DNA of 54,242 nucleotides from Clostridiales bacterium (GTDB taxonomy: Bacteria; Bacillota; Clostridia; Christensenellales; Aristaeellaceae), in contig JAQXLU010000091.1 in assembly GCA_029012285.1 (NCBI GenBank), positions 1 to 54,242 of the forward strand. Reading direction: 5' to 3'. How positions within the stretch are numbered: the stretch's first letter is position 1; every line of letters begins with the position of its first letter. The notes under the pieces were generated by a model that was given only the letters and a program-made list of their open reading frames with translations, was not told the origin of the DNA and ran no database searches. The position numbers were made by a program, and so were the translations under genes. Positions 26,108 to 34,437 of this stretch are shown piece after piece.

Positions 26108-27316
26108 TTAGTCCTTGATACCGGAGCTGGCCATGGTCTCCAGGATTTGGCTCTGGCTCAGAACAAAGATGAAGATCGGCACAGCCATGACCACCACGGT
26201 GACCGCCGCAGCCTGACCGGCGCGGGCAATGCCGCCAGCCTGAATCTGCTGCAGGGCGTACACCAGGGTTTTCTTGGCCTCGGAGTAGATAACCGTGGAT
26301 GCGCTGGTGTTCCACAGGCTCTGCACGGAGAAGATGATAACCGTCAGCCACGCGGGCTTGACGTTGGGCATCACGATGCTCCAGAAGATGCGGAACTCGC
26401 CGGCGCCATCGATGTGCGCAGCCTCGATGATGGCTGTGGGCAGGCCCTCCATGAACTGCTTCATCATGAACAGGCCGATGGGGGCTGCGAAGGCGGGCAG
26501 CAGCAGCGCCCAGTAGGTGTCGATCATGTGCAGCTTGCTCATGATGACGTAGTTGGGGATGCCGGTGACGTAGCCGGAGAACATCAGCGCCGTGGTGACG
26601 ACGGTGAAGAAGAGCTTGCCGCCGGGGAAATCGTACTTGGCCAGCACGAAGGCCGCCATGGAGGCGATCACCAGATGACCGAAGGTACCCATCGCCGTGA
26701 TGAACACGGTGTTGAGGATGTAGCGGCTAAAGGGCACCCAGCTCTGGCCCATGGTGACGATCAGGTCGGAGAAGTTATCCGTCGTGGGATGCTGGGGCCA
26801 GACCGTCGGCGGGAAGCGGAACAGCTCGTCCAGGGGCTTGAGCGCCGAGCCAATGGCAAAGACCAGCGGGAAGGCCATCGCGCAGGCCACCAGGGCCAGC
26901 ATCAGGTAAATACCGATGTCGCCGCCCAGGGAGCGGTTGGGGTGGCGGCGCTTGAACAGGTGCTTGCGGGGCTTGACGATGCGCTCGCCGCGCATTTCAG
27001 CCAGGCGGTGCAATTCATCCGCCCTGCTGCGGGCACGGGGCTTGTTCTCCCACAATTCGTCCATGTGGTGGAACACCTTCAGGCCGTTGGAGAGGACAAA
27101 GACGTATTCCGTTTCATCCTTCATCTTCACGGTGATGGTGCTGGCCATACCGCCGTTGCGCACGTTCTTGAGCACCGCGATGTCCGCATAGGACATTTCG
27201 ACCGTCTGCTTCTTGCTGACGAAGCGCGCTCCGCCATCCTCGGCGTAGATCGTGCCGTGATATTTCTTCCCTTTCAGGAGCAGGGTACCATTGGATTTGT
27301 AATTCGTCTCACTCAT
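26108..27316 (-). CDS. MalG-like sugar permease with N-terminal PH/GRAM-like domain
   Basis: 402 residues, about 120 longer than a usual MalG. Residues 8-90 form a predicted small beta domain (LLLKGKKYHGTIYAEDGGARFVSK..., ADIAVLKNVRNGG, ITVKMKDETEYVFVLSN) with the strand order and turn residues of bacterial PH/GRAM domains. A basic linker (about 95-125) follows, then the permease with EAA loop EAAHIDGAGEFRIFWSIVMPNVKP. The extra domain would face the cytosol, where it could bind lipid, the ATPase or a regulator. It starts just upstream of the NHL gene and 2 bp after the MalF partner. Confidence 0.9.
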   Translation of the reverse strand: MSETNYKSNGTLLLKGKKYHGTIYAEDGGARFVSKKQTVEMSYADIAVLKNVRNGGMASTITVKMKDETEYVFVLSNGLKVFHHMDELWENKPRARSRADELHRLAEMRGERIVKPRKHLFKRRHPNRSLGGDIGIYLMLALVACAMAFPLVFAIGSALKPLDELFRFPPTVWPQHPTTDNFSDLIVTMGQSWVPFSRYILNTVFITAMGTFGHLVIASMAAFVLAKYDFPGGKLFFTVVTTALMFSGYVTGIPNYVIMSKLHMIDTYWALLLPAFAAPIGLFMMKQFMEGLPTAIIEAAHIDGAGEFRIFWSIVMPNVKPAWLTVIIFSVQSLWNTSASTVIYSEAKKTLVYALQQIQAGGIARAGQAAAVTVVVMAVPIFIFVLSQSQILETMASSGIKD

Positions 27317-27317
27317 A

Positions 27318-28268
27318 TCAGGTACCCACCTTTTCCAGTGCTGCAGAAATGAATTTCTTGCACAGAATCATGACCAGGAACAGCAGCGTTGCGATGGCGG
27401 AAGCATAGCCCATCTCGAAGCGGCTGAAGCCGTAGTCGAACAGATGCGTCACGACGGTACGGGCGGCGTAGTCCGTGGAGGGATAGCCGGCCAGGGCGCG
27501 GGGCACATCGCAGACGTTGAAGGCGGAGGTGATGCTCATCACCGCGCCAAAGAGCAGCATGGGCTTCATGCTGGGCAGCGTGATGTGGTACAGCTCCTGC
27601 CAGCGGTTGCGCACGCCGTCCACATAACCGGCCTCGTACATGCTCTTGTCAATACCCTGGAAGCCGGCCACGAAGGACAGGAAGCCCGTGCCCATGCTCA
27701 TCCACAAAATGACGACGATCAGCACCGGCATGATGTAATTGGGGTCAGTCAGCCAGAGCTTGGGCGCGTCGATCAAGCCGAAGTTGAGCAGCATGGAGTT
27801 CAGGTAGCCGTAGGCGTCGCCACGGAAGATGATGGAGAAGATCGAATACGCGGTGCCCGCGATGCTGGGCGCGTAGAAGATCACCACGGCGATGGCGCGC
27901 AGCCACTTGGGCAGCTCATTGATGAACCAGGCGAACATGAAGGACAGGATGTAGCCCACCGGGCCGGTGATAACCGCGATGACGAAGGTATTCTTCACCG
28001 AGGTCAGGAACACCTCGTCCTGCAAAATCAGGTTGACGTAGTTCTGCAAGCCCACAAAACGGGCGGGTTCCAGGATGTTGTAATAGGTAAAGCCGTAGAA
28101 GATGGATGTGCAGATCGGCAGGATGAAGAAGGTGATGAACAGCAGCGCGTAGGGCGCGAGGAAGAGGTAGCAAACCTTCATCCGCTTCGCCTTCGCCCAG
28201 CCGTAGCGGAACTGCTCCATCTTCATGCTGCAATAACGGCTGGCAAGACCCGACTGGCGATTGCTCAT
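27318..28268 (-). CDS. Carbohydrate ABC transporter permease, MalF/LacF-like
   Basis: 316 residues, six helices: YLFLAPYALLFITFFILPICTSIFYGF as first helix and YEAGYVDGVRNRWQELYHITLPSMKP as the ATPase-contact loop. The ATGA overlap with the binding-protein fusion upstream and the 1-bp gap to the MalG partner show tight co-translation. Confidence 0.94.
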   Translation of the reverse strand: MSNRQSGLASRYCSMKMEQFRYGWAKAKRMKVCYLFLAPYALLFITFFILPICTSIFYGFTYYNILEPARFVGLQNYVNLILQDEVFLTSVKNTFVIAVITGPVGYILSFMFAWFINELPKWLRAIAVVIFYAPSIAGTAYSIFSIIFRGDAYGYLNSMLLNFGLIDAPKLWLTDPNYIMPVLIVVILWMSMGTGFLSFVAGFQGIDKSMYEAGYVDGVRNRWQELYHITLPSMKPMLLFGAVMSITSAFNVCDVPRALAGYPSTDYAARTVVTHLFDYGFSRFEMGYASAIATLLFLVMILCKKFISAALEKVGT

Positions 28269-31180
28269 TTCTTATCCTCCTCTCCGTAAAGCGGCAGACC
28301 GAATTCCTTACGCTTGATGTTGATTTCCTCGTTGATGGTGTGGGTGTAGGTCAGCAAGGTCTCGCGGGGATCGTCCTTGTCGTTGATGACCTTGCGGATG
28401 GCGTTGGTCATGTGACGGGTGGTGGAGTAGCCGCCAGCGATTTCCGGGAAGCCACGGGTATCCTTCTGCTGCGCCTTGAGCACTGCCAGCTGATCGGCGG
28501 ACCAGGCCAGCTGATCCAGCGCTTCGGTGTTGGCGGTGGCGTAACGGGCGGAGGAGCCCAGCACGCTTTCCATCTCGCGGCCGAAGCGGGCCTGCGCGTC
28601 CGCGGACACCCACCACTTCATGAAGGTCCAGGCGTTCTGCTTCACCTGCTCATCATCGGTCGCGATCATCATGCAGCACAGGCCGTTCGCATGCACGGTG
28701 TGATCAACCGTGCCATCCGCCTGCTTGGTGCCGGGATAGAGCGTGAAATCCCACAAGCCACGAATCTCGGGAGCGGACACAGCCAGCGTGTTATACAGGC
28801 TGTACTGGCCCACGCCGATGGGCATCTCGCCCGAACGGAAGCGGCTCACGAAGTCGAACACGGTGGGCAAGCCGTAGTCATTGTACAGGCTGGTGTAGAA
28901 CTCGAAGGCCTTCACACCCGCCTCGCTGTCGATCACGGTGCGGGTCTTTTCTTCATTATAGATTGCGCCGCCGTTCTGATAGATCATGGAGTTGAAGCCG
29001 GACATGTCCGGGTTGAGAATATCGGGATACGGCACACCCACGGACATGTTGTTGCCCTGGATGGTCGGCAGCATGGCGATGATGTCATCCCAGGTCTCAG
29101 GCACTTCCAGGCCCAGGTCGGCCAGGATGTCGGTGCGGTAGAACAGCACGGAAAAGAGCTGTGTCTCGGGCAGACCATAAACGCCCTTCGTCTTGCTGTT
29201 GTCATAGGTCAGCGGCTCCAGCGCGCTAGCGTAGAAGGGCTTGACCACCTCGTCAAAGTCGGGGAACTGGGTCAGATCCTCCACCGCGTTACGCATGGCA
29301 TAGTTGACGGCAAACCAGCCGTCCACGCTCAGCACCACATCCGGGCCGATGCCCGCCATGACGGCGCTGAGGATGGCGTCGGGTGCAACCAGCTGCACGT
29401 TGACCTTCACGCCGTACTGGCTGGTGAAGGTATCGTCGATCATGGTTTTCAGCACGGTGGACTGGTCGCGGCCGGTCACCAGCCAGACCTCGATTACGTC
29501 CTCCGCCTTTTCGTCGTACACATCGCCCAGGGCGTTGTAGTCCACAAAATAGGAAGCGACACAGGCGCGAACCTCATGGACCAGGCTGGCGAAGAAGTTG
29601 TTGGACACAGGCTTGACCTTCGCCTGTTCGCCGGAAACGATGATGGCGTCAATGTCCAGCTTGGACTCCGCCATGTTCTGCATCGCCGTGCCCAGGGAGG
29701 TGATGTTGTCCTTGAAGTTGGTGAAGGACTGGGTGATGCGCTCGTTGCGAGCCACAAACTGCTCCAGCTGCACGGCCAGGGTCTGCGCGACAGCCACGCG
29801 GTCGTTCTTCTGGCCGGTCATGTCAACGGTGTCGTCCACCAGCTTATACAGGCGCATGCTTTCCAGCTCCATCGCCTCAATGACCTCCGGATACACCTTG
29901 GCAAGGTTGTAATCGCGGAAGCGGTCGGGGTTGACGCCGGTGAGCACCAGCACCTTGCGGTAAATCTGGTTCAGGCGGTAGATGCTGGACTCCATCTCCT
30001 TGAGGATGCCGCCCATCTTGCCCAGGGTGACCTCCAGGCGGATGGCGTGCTTGCCAGCGGTCAGGTAGAAGCGGTAGGGCGTGCCCTGTGCGTCTGACAG
30101 GGTATGCATCTGCCACTTGGTGTTGTAGGCGAAGGCCACGGAAGCCATCTCGTCAAAGGGAATCTCGCCGTCGATGTACACGCTGCGGCAGGAGAGGCCG
30201 CCGCGCTGGTAGGTCTGGCGCGCCTTGATGGAGACGTTGTAGTAGCCGTCCTCCGGAACCTCAAATTCCCATTCGATCCACTGGCCGGGGGTGTTCCACG
30301 GATCGCCGCCGATGTAGTTGAGGATGGTATGGTACACATCATAGGGCTCGGTCGCGGGAGAAGCGTGATCGTAGCGGGCGTACAGGGAGGGAGAGGAGCG
30401 GGTCACGGCATGCTCGCCCTGGATGGTGGTGGACCACTTCTTCGCAGTGTCGGACATGCTGACCTCGGGCTGGGCCGCCAGGTAGCTCTCGTAGGACTGG
30501 CGCGACGCCACGGGAACGAGCTGAATGCTACGGATGATCATCGGTTCATTGATCGCCTTGAGGGTGAGCTTGTTCTCACCCTTGGCGAAGTAGAACTGAT
30601 AGGGTTCGGTCTCATAGCCCATATCGTCCCGGCAGAAGGCGGTCTGGTACTCGAACTTTTCCACCTGCGTGGGACGGATCTCGTTGCCCTGGTTGTCCTT
30701 GCGGACCTCGCCGCCGTCCACCCACAGCCGGGAGAAGCGCATCGTGTCCGCACCGGCAAAGGGCAGCGCATCATTGATGCGCAGCTCGCGCTCAATGTCC
30801 ACGCCGCGGGATTGCACCGTCAGGTATTCCACCTGAACGGTATACATGCCGTCAGCAGGGACATTGACCTTCCAGCTGGTCACGGCGCCATCGGCCGTGT
30901 AGACCTCGGGGTTGCCAGCGGCATCCTGCTGGAGGGTACCGTCCCCCTCGAAGGCTACGACATTCACAGCGATCGCCGCTTCGCCGGGGGCTACGCCCTC
31001 ATGCTGGCGAAGATAGAGATCGTAGGTGTCGTTGCGGCCGATACCGGTCACATCCGTTGTCAGGTCACGGCCTGCGTACTTGTCATGGTAGCTCTGCTTG
31101 CCTCCGCTGAGCAGCACAAGGGCCACGACAAGGATCGCTACAACCAGAACGCCGACAAGAATACGCCACTTTTTTCGCAT
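28265..31180 (-). CDS. Sugar-binding protein fused to N-terminal carbohydrate-binding-like domains
   Basis: 971 residues. A membrane helix or signal (about 5-25, no lipobox cysteine) is followed by two beta-sandwich domains (about 60-245 and 250-395), with CBM6/35-like phrasing such as VTSWKVNVPADGMYTVQVEYLTV and IEWEFEVPEDGYYNVSIKARQ. A helical segment (about 395-550) then leads to a complete solute-binding domain (about 560-960; QYGVKVNVQLVAPDAILSAVMAGIGPDVVLSVDGW, LGLEVPETWDDIIAML). AGGAG sets ATG 31180. It probably captures polysaccharide or oligosaccharide at the surface and hands it to the permeases downstream. First gene of the long operon. Confidence 0.9.
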   Translation of the reverse strand: MRKKWRILVGVLVVAILVVALVLLSGGKQSYHDKYAGRDLTTDVTGIGRNDTYDLYLRQHEGVAPGEAAIAVNVVAFEGDGTLQQDAAGNPEVYTADGAVTSWKVNVPADGMYTVQVEYLTVQSRGVDIERELRINDALPFAGADTMRFSRLWVDGGEVRKDNQGNEIRPTQVEKFEYQTAFCRDDMGYETEPYQFYFAKGENKLTLKAINEPMIIRSIQLVPVASRQSYESYLAAQPEVSMSDTAKKWSTTIQGEHAVTRSSPSLYARYDHASPATEPYDVYHTILNYIGGDPWNTPGQWIEWEFEVPEDGYYNVSIKARQTYQRGGLSCRSVYIDGEIPFDEMASVAFAYNTKWQMHTLSDAQGTPYRFYLTAGKHAIRLEVTLGKMGGILKEMESSIYRLNQIYRKVLVLTGVNPDRFRDYNLAKVYPEVIEAMELESMRLYKLVDDTVDMTGQKNDRVAVAQTLAVQLEQFVARNERITQSFTNFKDNITSLGTAMQNMAESKLDIDAIIVSGEQAKVKPVSNNFFASLVHEVRACVASYFVDYNALGDVYDEKAEDVIEVWLVTGRDQSTVLKTMIDDTFTSQYGVKVNVQLVAPDAILSAVMAGIGPDVVLSVDGWFAVNYAMRNAVEDLTQFPDFDEVVKPFYASALEPLTYDNSKTKGVYGLPETQLFSVLFYRTDILADLGLEVPETWDDIIAMLPTIQGNNMSVGVPYPDILNPDMSGFNSMIYQNGGAIYNEEKTRTVIDSEAGVKAFEFYTSLYNDYGLPTVFDFVSRFRSGEMPIGVGQYSLYNTLAVSAPEIRGLWDFTLYPGTKQADGTVDHTVHANGLCCMMIATDDEQVKQNAWTFMKWWVSADAQARFGREMESVLGSSARYATANTEALDQLAWSADQLAVLKAQQKDTRGFPEIAGGYSTTRHMTNAIRKVINDKDDPRETLLTYTHTINEEINIKRKEFGLPLYGEEDKK

Positions 31181-31243
31181 AAACTCACCACTCCTGTTGC
31201 ATTGATGTGTCACCCATTGTCATCGTAGAATCACTCAACCGCA

Positions 31244-31279
31244 ACATGACCTGCTTGTATTGCGAAGGTCAGGTCATGT
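31244..31279 (-). promoter_or_regulatory. Inverted-repeat operator ACATGACCTG-N16-CAGGTCATGT
   Basis: Perfect 10-bp arms (31244-31253 and 31270-31279) between the main promoter and the first gene. On the minus strand the right arm overlaps a second weak promoter (TTGACA 31282-31277, 17 bp, TACAAG 31259-31254). A regulator dimer bound here could block the second promoter and roadblock the first. Confidence 0.7.
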
Positions 31280-31302
31280 CAAAGCATGGATACTATGTGA
31301 TA

Positions 31303-31331
31303 ATTATATGGAATTCCGTCAATTCTGTCAA
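31303..31331 (-). promoter_or_regulatory. Full-consensus promoter of the transporter operon
   Basis: Minus strand TTGACA (31331-31326), exactly 17 bp, TATAAT (31308-31303). A full sigma-A consensus implies high potential activity held back by regulation, in line with the adjacent operator. Confidence 0.9.
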
Positions 31332-31439
31332 GGACTCGACGTACATTTTATTCGTATTTCCCAAACGTCAAATCTCGTCACCATCTGACAAGGAGCGGTC
31401 ATTCAAATTGTATTTTGTCATCTTCTGCTTATATTTTGC

Positions 31440-31468
31440 TTGATTAAACCAGAATAACATGGTAACAT
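31440..31468 (+). promoter_or_regulatory. Promoter of the GH26 gene
   Basis: TTGATT (31440-31445), 17 bp, TAACAT (31463-31468), 45 bp before ATG 31514. The rest of the 333-bp divergent region (31332-31439) is A/T-rich with several GTCAA/TGACA motifs but no gene. Confidence 0.65.
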
Positions 31469-31513
31469 ATATACATCGGCAAACGTACAAAATATTTTTT
31501 GGAGGAACACATC

Positions 31514-32962
31514 ATGAAGCACATCCTGGCGGGCATCCTCGCAGGAGCCCTCACGCTGCCGCTGTGCATCGCCTCTGCCGAGGAAAGCATGGTATACGAG
31601 GCCGAGCAGGCGGCGCTGAAGGGCACATTGACCGTGAAAACAGACATCCAAGCGTCCGGCTGGAAGGTAGTCGGCGGCTTCGAGCAGGGTACGGACGCGG
31701 TTGATTTCATCATCGACGTGCCGTCGGACGGGCTCTACGACCTGGTGCTGACCTGCAAGGGCATCGGCGGAAGCAAAATCAACAACCTGCTGGTGGACGG
31801 ACAGCAGCAGGGCACCTTCGAGTGCGGCAGCATCGCCTACACGGACGCGCCCGTGCGCAGCGTGCTGCTCAGCGCCGGTACGCACACCGTCTCCGTCACC
31901 CCCTCCTGGGGCTGGATGTACCTGGACAAGCTGACCGTCACCCCCTCCGCTGCCATCCCGGATAGCGTGTACGAGGTCTCCCCTGCCCTCATCAACCCCA
32001 ACGCTACCCAGGAGGCCCGCAAGCTCTACGCCTACCTGTGCAGCATCTACGGGAAATACACCCTGTCCGGGCAGGTTTGCGACAAGGGGCTGGACGGGAC
32101 AGAAATCAAGGCCATCCATGAGGTGACGGGCAAGTACCCCGCCATCCTCGGTCTGGACATGATGGACTACACGCCCTCCCGGATAGCCTTGGGTGGACGC
32201 AGCGACGCGGTGGAGCAGGCCATCCGCTTCCATGAGCAGGGCGGCATCGTCACCTTCTGCTGGCACTGGGCCGCGGCCAAGCAGTACATCCTGGACGGCA
32301 AGGACAAAAACGGCAACCCCCGCTGGTGGGGCGCGTTCTACACCGAGAACGTCACCTATGATATTGAAGCGGTCATGAACGGTTCTGATCCCGAGGGCAA
32401 GGCGCTGCTGGACAAGGACATCGCTGGCATCGCCGAACAGCTGCTCCGCTTGCAGGAGAAAGGGATTCCGGTGCTGTGGCGGCCCTTGCACGAGGCCTCC
32501 GGCGGCTGGTTCTGGTGGGGTGCGAAGGGCGCTGAGCCCTGCAAGCAGCTATGGATCTACCTCTACGACCAGCTGACGAACGTCTACGGCTGCAACAACC
32601 TCATCTGGGTCTGGAACGGCCAGGCCGCAGACTGGTATCCGGGTGACGCCTATGTGGACATCATCGGTGAGGACATCTATGCCGCCCAGCATTCCTACGG
32701 CGCGCAGAGCCCCAAATTCATGGAGGCGCTGGATTACACGGACACCAACAAGATCATCGCGCTGACGGAGAACGGCGTGCTCTTCGACATCGACCAGGTG
32801 GTCGCCGCCAACGCCCGCTGGGCCTGGTTTGATACCTGGTGCGGCGATTTTGTGCAGCAGGGCGGCAAGTATTCCGAGGCCTACACCGAGGCGGAGGTGC
32901 TCAAAAAGACCTACAACAGCGAGTACGTCCTCACCCTGGACGAGCTGCCGAAACTGTACTGA
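31514..32962 (+). CDS. Secreted beta-mannanase, GH26 with N-terminal CBM35-like domain
   Basis: 482 residues. Signal peptide about 1-22 (ending ASA). The CBM35-like domain (about 23-135) starts MVYEAEQAALKG and ends MYLDKLTVTP. The GH26 catalytic barrel (about 155-480) shows LSGQVCDKG, CWHWAAA, the acid/base Glu327 in RPLHEASGGWFWWG, VWNGQAADWYPGDAYVDIIGEDIY, and the nucleophile Glu419 in ALTENG. It cleaves beta-1,4-mannan outside the cell. GGAGG is 8 bp before ATG 31514. Divergent from the two-importer locus, with which it probably forms a mannan-utilisation unit. Some GH26 enzymes act on xylan or mixed-linkage glucan, so mannan is likely but not certain. Confidence 0.94.
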   Translation: MKHILAGILAGALTLPLCIASAEESMVYEAEQAALKGTLTVKTDIQASGWKVVGGFEQGTDAVDFIIDVPSDGLYDLVLTCKGIGGSKINNLLVDGQQQGTFECGSIAYTDAPVRSVLLSAGTHTVSVTPSWGWMYLDKLTVTPSAAIPDSVYEVSPALINPNATQEARKLYAYLCSIYGKYTLSGQVCDKGLDGTEIKAIHEVTGKYPAILGLDMMDYTPSRIALGGRSDAVEQAIRFHEQGGIVTFCWHWAAAKQYILDGKDKNGNPRWWGAFYTENVTYDIEAVMNGSDPEGKALLDKDIAGIAEQLLRLQEKGIPVLWRPLHEASGGWFWWGAKGAEPCKQLWIYLYDQLTNVYGCNNLIWVWNGQAADWYPGDAYVDIIGEDIYAAQHSYGAQSPKFMEALDYTDTNKIIALTENGVLFDIDQVVAANARWAWFDTWCGDFVQQGGKYSEAYTEAEVLKKTYNSEYVLTLDELPKLY

Positions 32963-32977
32963 TATGCCCCTTCCCGG

Positions 32978-33024
32978 GCAAAGAGAACGCCTCCGGACAT
33001 TGCTTCCGGAGGCGTTCTCTTTGC
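32978..33024. terminator. Very long bidirectional terminator hairpin
   Basis: Perfect 20-bp arms (32978-32997 with 33005-33024; begins GCAAAGAGAACGCC), 7-nt loop. It separates the GH26 gene from the aroF transcript arriving on the other strand. Confidence 0.85.
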
Positions 33025-33029
33025 GCTAT

Positions 33030-33176
33030 TCAAAACCGACAAACGGTCTGTTTTGTTCTCTCCATACAGTTCTTTGACCTGACGATCACGCCGTTGGCCA
33101 CGATGGTGTGGCAGAGCTCATTCAGCGGCGTTTCGCCAGGCTCAACGCGCACTGATCCGTTCATGGATTCCGGCAT
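33030..33176 (-). CDS. Possible 48-residue ORF after aroF
   Basis: Open from ATG 33176 to a stop at 33030, in the short space between aroF and the long hairpin. It encodes a basic, Cys-containing peptide (MPESMNGSVRVEPGETPL at the start). There is no convincing ribosome site (only GGTACGG). It may be chance; kept at low confidence because it fits the aroF transcript exactly. Confidence 0.22.
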   Translation of the reverse strand: MPESMNGSVRVEPGETPLNELCHTIVANGVIVRSKNCMERTKQTVCRF

Positions 33177-33198
33177 TTCCGTACCAAAGTCGGTTTTG

Positions 33199-34203
33199 TC
33201 AGTTCTGCACGACCTCACGGATGGCCTTCACCCGGCGTACCACATCCGCAAACTGCTCGGGGGTCAGGGACTGAGCGCCGTCGCACAGGGCGTTCTTGGG
33301 GTCGTTGTGAACCTCGATCATCAACCCATCCGCGCCGCAGGCGGTGGCTGCCATCGCCATGGGCTTGACCAGCTTGGCAACGCCGGTGGCATGGCTGGGG
33401 TCGATCAGCACCGGCAGGTGGGTCTTTTCCTTGAGCACCGGCACGCTCGACAGGTCAAGGGTGTTGCGGGTGGCCGTCTCGTAGGTGCGGATGCCCCGCT
33501 CGCAGAGGATCACCCGGTCATTGCCGCCAGCCATAATGTATTCGGCGGACATCAGCCACTCCTGGATGGTGTTCGCCAGGCCGCGCTTGAGCAAGATAGG
33601 CTTGTCCGTATGGCCCAGCACCTTGAGCAGCTCGAAGTTCTGCATGTTGCGCGCGCCGACCTGGATCACGTCCACATCCTCGAACAGGTCCAGGTGCGCC
33701 GCGTCCATGATTTCGGTGACGATCGGCAATCCGGTTTCCTGCTTTGCCAGCTTCAGCAGCCGCAAGCCGTCGGCATGCAGGCCCTGGAAGGCATACGGGG
33801 ACGTGCGGGGCTTGAACGCGCCGCCGCGCAGGAGCGTCGCACCGGCCTCCTTCACCGCCTTGGCCACGGTGATGATCTGCTCCTCCGTCTCCACACTACA
33901 CGGCCCGGCGATGATCTGAAACAGCCCGCCGCCGACCTGCACGCCGCCACAGTCGATGACCGAATCCTCCGGGTGGAACTTGCGGTTTGCCTTCTTATAG
34001 GGCTCCTGCACTCGGCGGACAGCCTCCACCGCGTCCAGGGAGGCGATCAGATCCGCATCCACGCGGGTGGTGTCACCCACCAGGCCCAGGATAGTCGAAT
34101 GGTCGCCCTTGGATTCGTCGATGCGCAATCCGAGCTGCATCAGGAAAGCTTTGAGCTTGTCAATCTGCTCCTGCTTAGCATGATCCTTCAAAATCACAAT
34201 CAT
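33199..34203 (-). CDS. aroF: 3-deoxy-7-phosphoheptulonate synthase (DAHP synthase, type I-beta)
   Basis: 334 residues. An N-terminal ferredoxin-like regulatory domain (about 1-70, [21 protein letters not shown]) precedes the catalytic barrel (about 90-330): [56 protein letters not shown] and IDPSHATG, carrying the metal Cys/His/Glu ligands and PEP/E4P residues. It condenses PEP and erythrose-4-phosphate, the first step of aromatic amino acid synthesis. GGAGGG precedes ATG 34203. Expression appears controlled by a Tyr/Phe-codon attenuator just upstream. Confidence 0.97.
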   Translation of the reverse strand: MIVILKDHAKQEQIDKLKAFLMQLGLRIDESKGDHSTILGLVGDTTRVDADLIASLDAVEAVRRVQEPYKKANRKFHPEDSVIDCGGVQVGGGLFQIIAGPCSVETEEQIITVAKAVKEAGATLLRGGAFKPRTSPYAFQGLHADGLRLLKLAKQETGLPIVTEIMDAAHLDLFEDVDVIQVGARNMQNFELLKVLGHTDKPILLKRGLANTIQEWLMSAEYIMAGGNDRVILCERGIRTYETATRNTLDLSSVPVLKEKTHLPVLIDPSHATGVAKLVKPMAMAATACGADGLMIEVHNDPKNALCDGAQSLTPEQFADVVRRVKAIREVVQN

Positions 34204-34236
34204 GGTTTATCCCTCCTATATCCTTGTTTGTCGCAC

Positions 34237-34306
34237 AAAAACGCCCTGCCAGCCGCTTGGGCCATGCAGGGCGGTCAGGATTCCTCGCGCAAAAATCACG
34301 CCCTGC
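34237..34306 (-). promoter_or_regulatory. aroF transcription attenuator (terminator/antiterminator)
   Basis: On the minus strand three copies of one arm alternate: GCAGGGCG (34306-34299, at the leader-peptide end), CGCCCTGC (34273-34266) and GCAGGGCG (34249-34242). Arms 2 and 3 form a terminator followed by TTTTT (34241-34237). Arm 1 can instead pair with arm 2 as antiterminator. Ribosome position on the Tyr-rich leader would choose between them. Confidence 0.88.
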
Positions 34307-34355
34307 AAAACATATACAGTGCGTAATAATAGTAACCGTTCACGCGGCTGAGCAT
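34296..34355 (-). CDS. Tyr-rich leader peptide of aroF
   Basis: Nineteen residues, MLSRVNGYYYYALYMFCRA: five tyrosines (four in a row) and one phenylalanine. AGGAGG stands 9 bp before ATG 34355, and the stop TGA (34298-34296) directly precedes the attenuator stem. The codons sense charged tRNA-Tyr (and tRNA-Phe), the end products of the pathway that aroF starts. The peptide itself is not expected to have another role. Confidence 0.88.
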   Translation of the reverse strand: MLSRVNGYYYYALYMFCRA

Positions 34356-34384
34356 GGTGCGCGTCCTCCTTGCTTGATGACTTT

Positions 34385-34413
34385 ATCATACACCCATCCG
34401 GCGCGGAATTCAA
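34385..34413 (-). promoter_or_regulatory. Promoter of the aroF leader
   Basis: Minus strand TTGAAT (34413-34408), 17 bp, TATGAT (34390-34385), 25 bp after the sigH stop. No terminator separates sigH from it, so some read-through is possible. Confidence 0.8.
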
Positions 34414-34437
34414 GGGGAAAACTGTACTTTTGCTGTA

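Noticed and set aside
17763..31228. Long plus-strand open frames opposite the transporter operon
   Set aside because: All lie antisense to recognised proteins, lack starts with ribosome sites, and show shadow composition.
33030..33218. 62-codon frame starting within aroF
   Set aside because: Start inside aroF lacks a ribosome site; only the shorter 48-residue version is kept, at low confidence.
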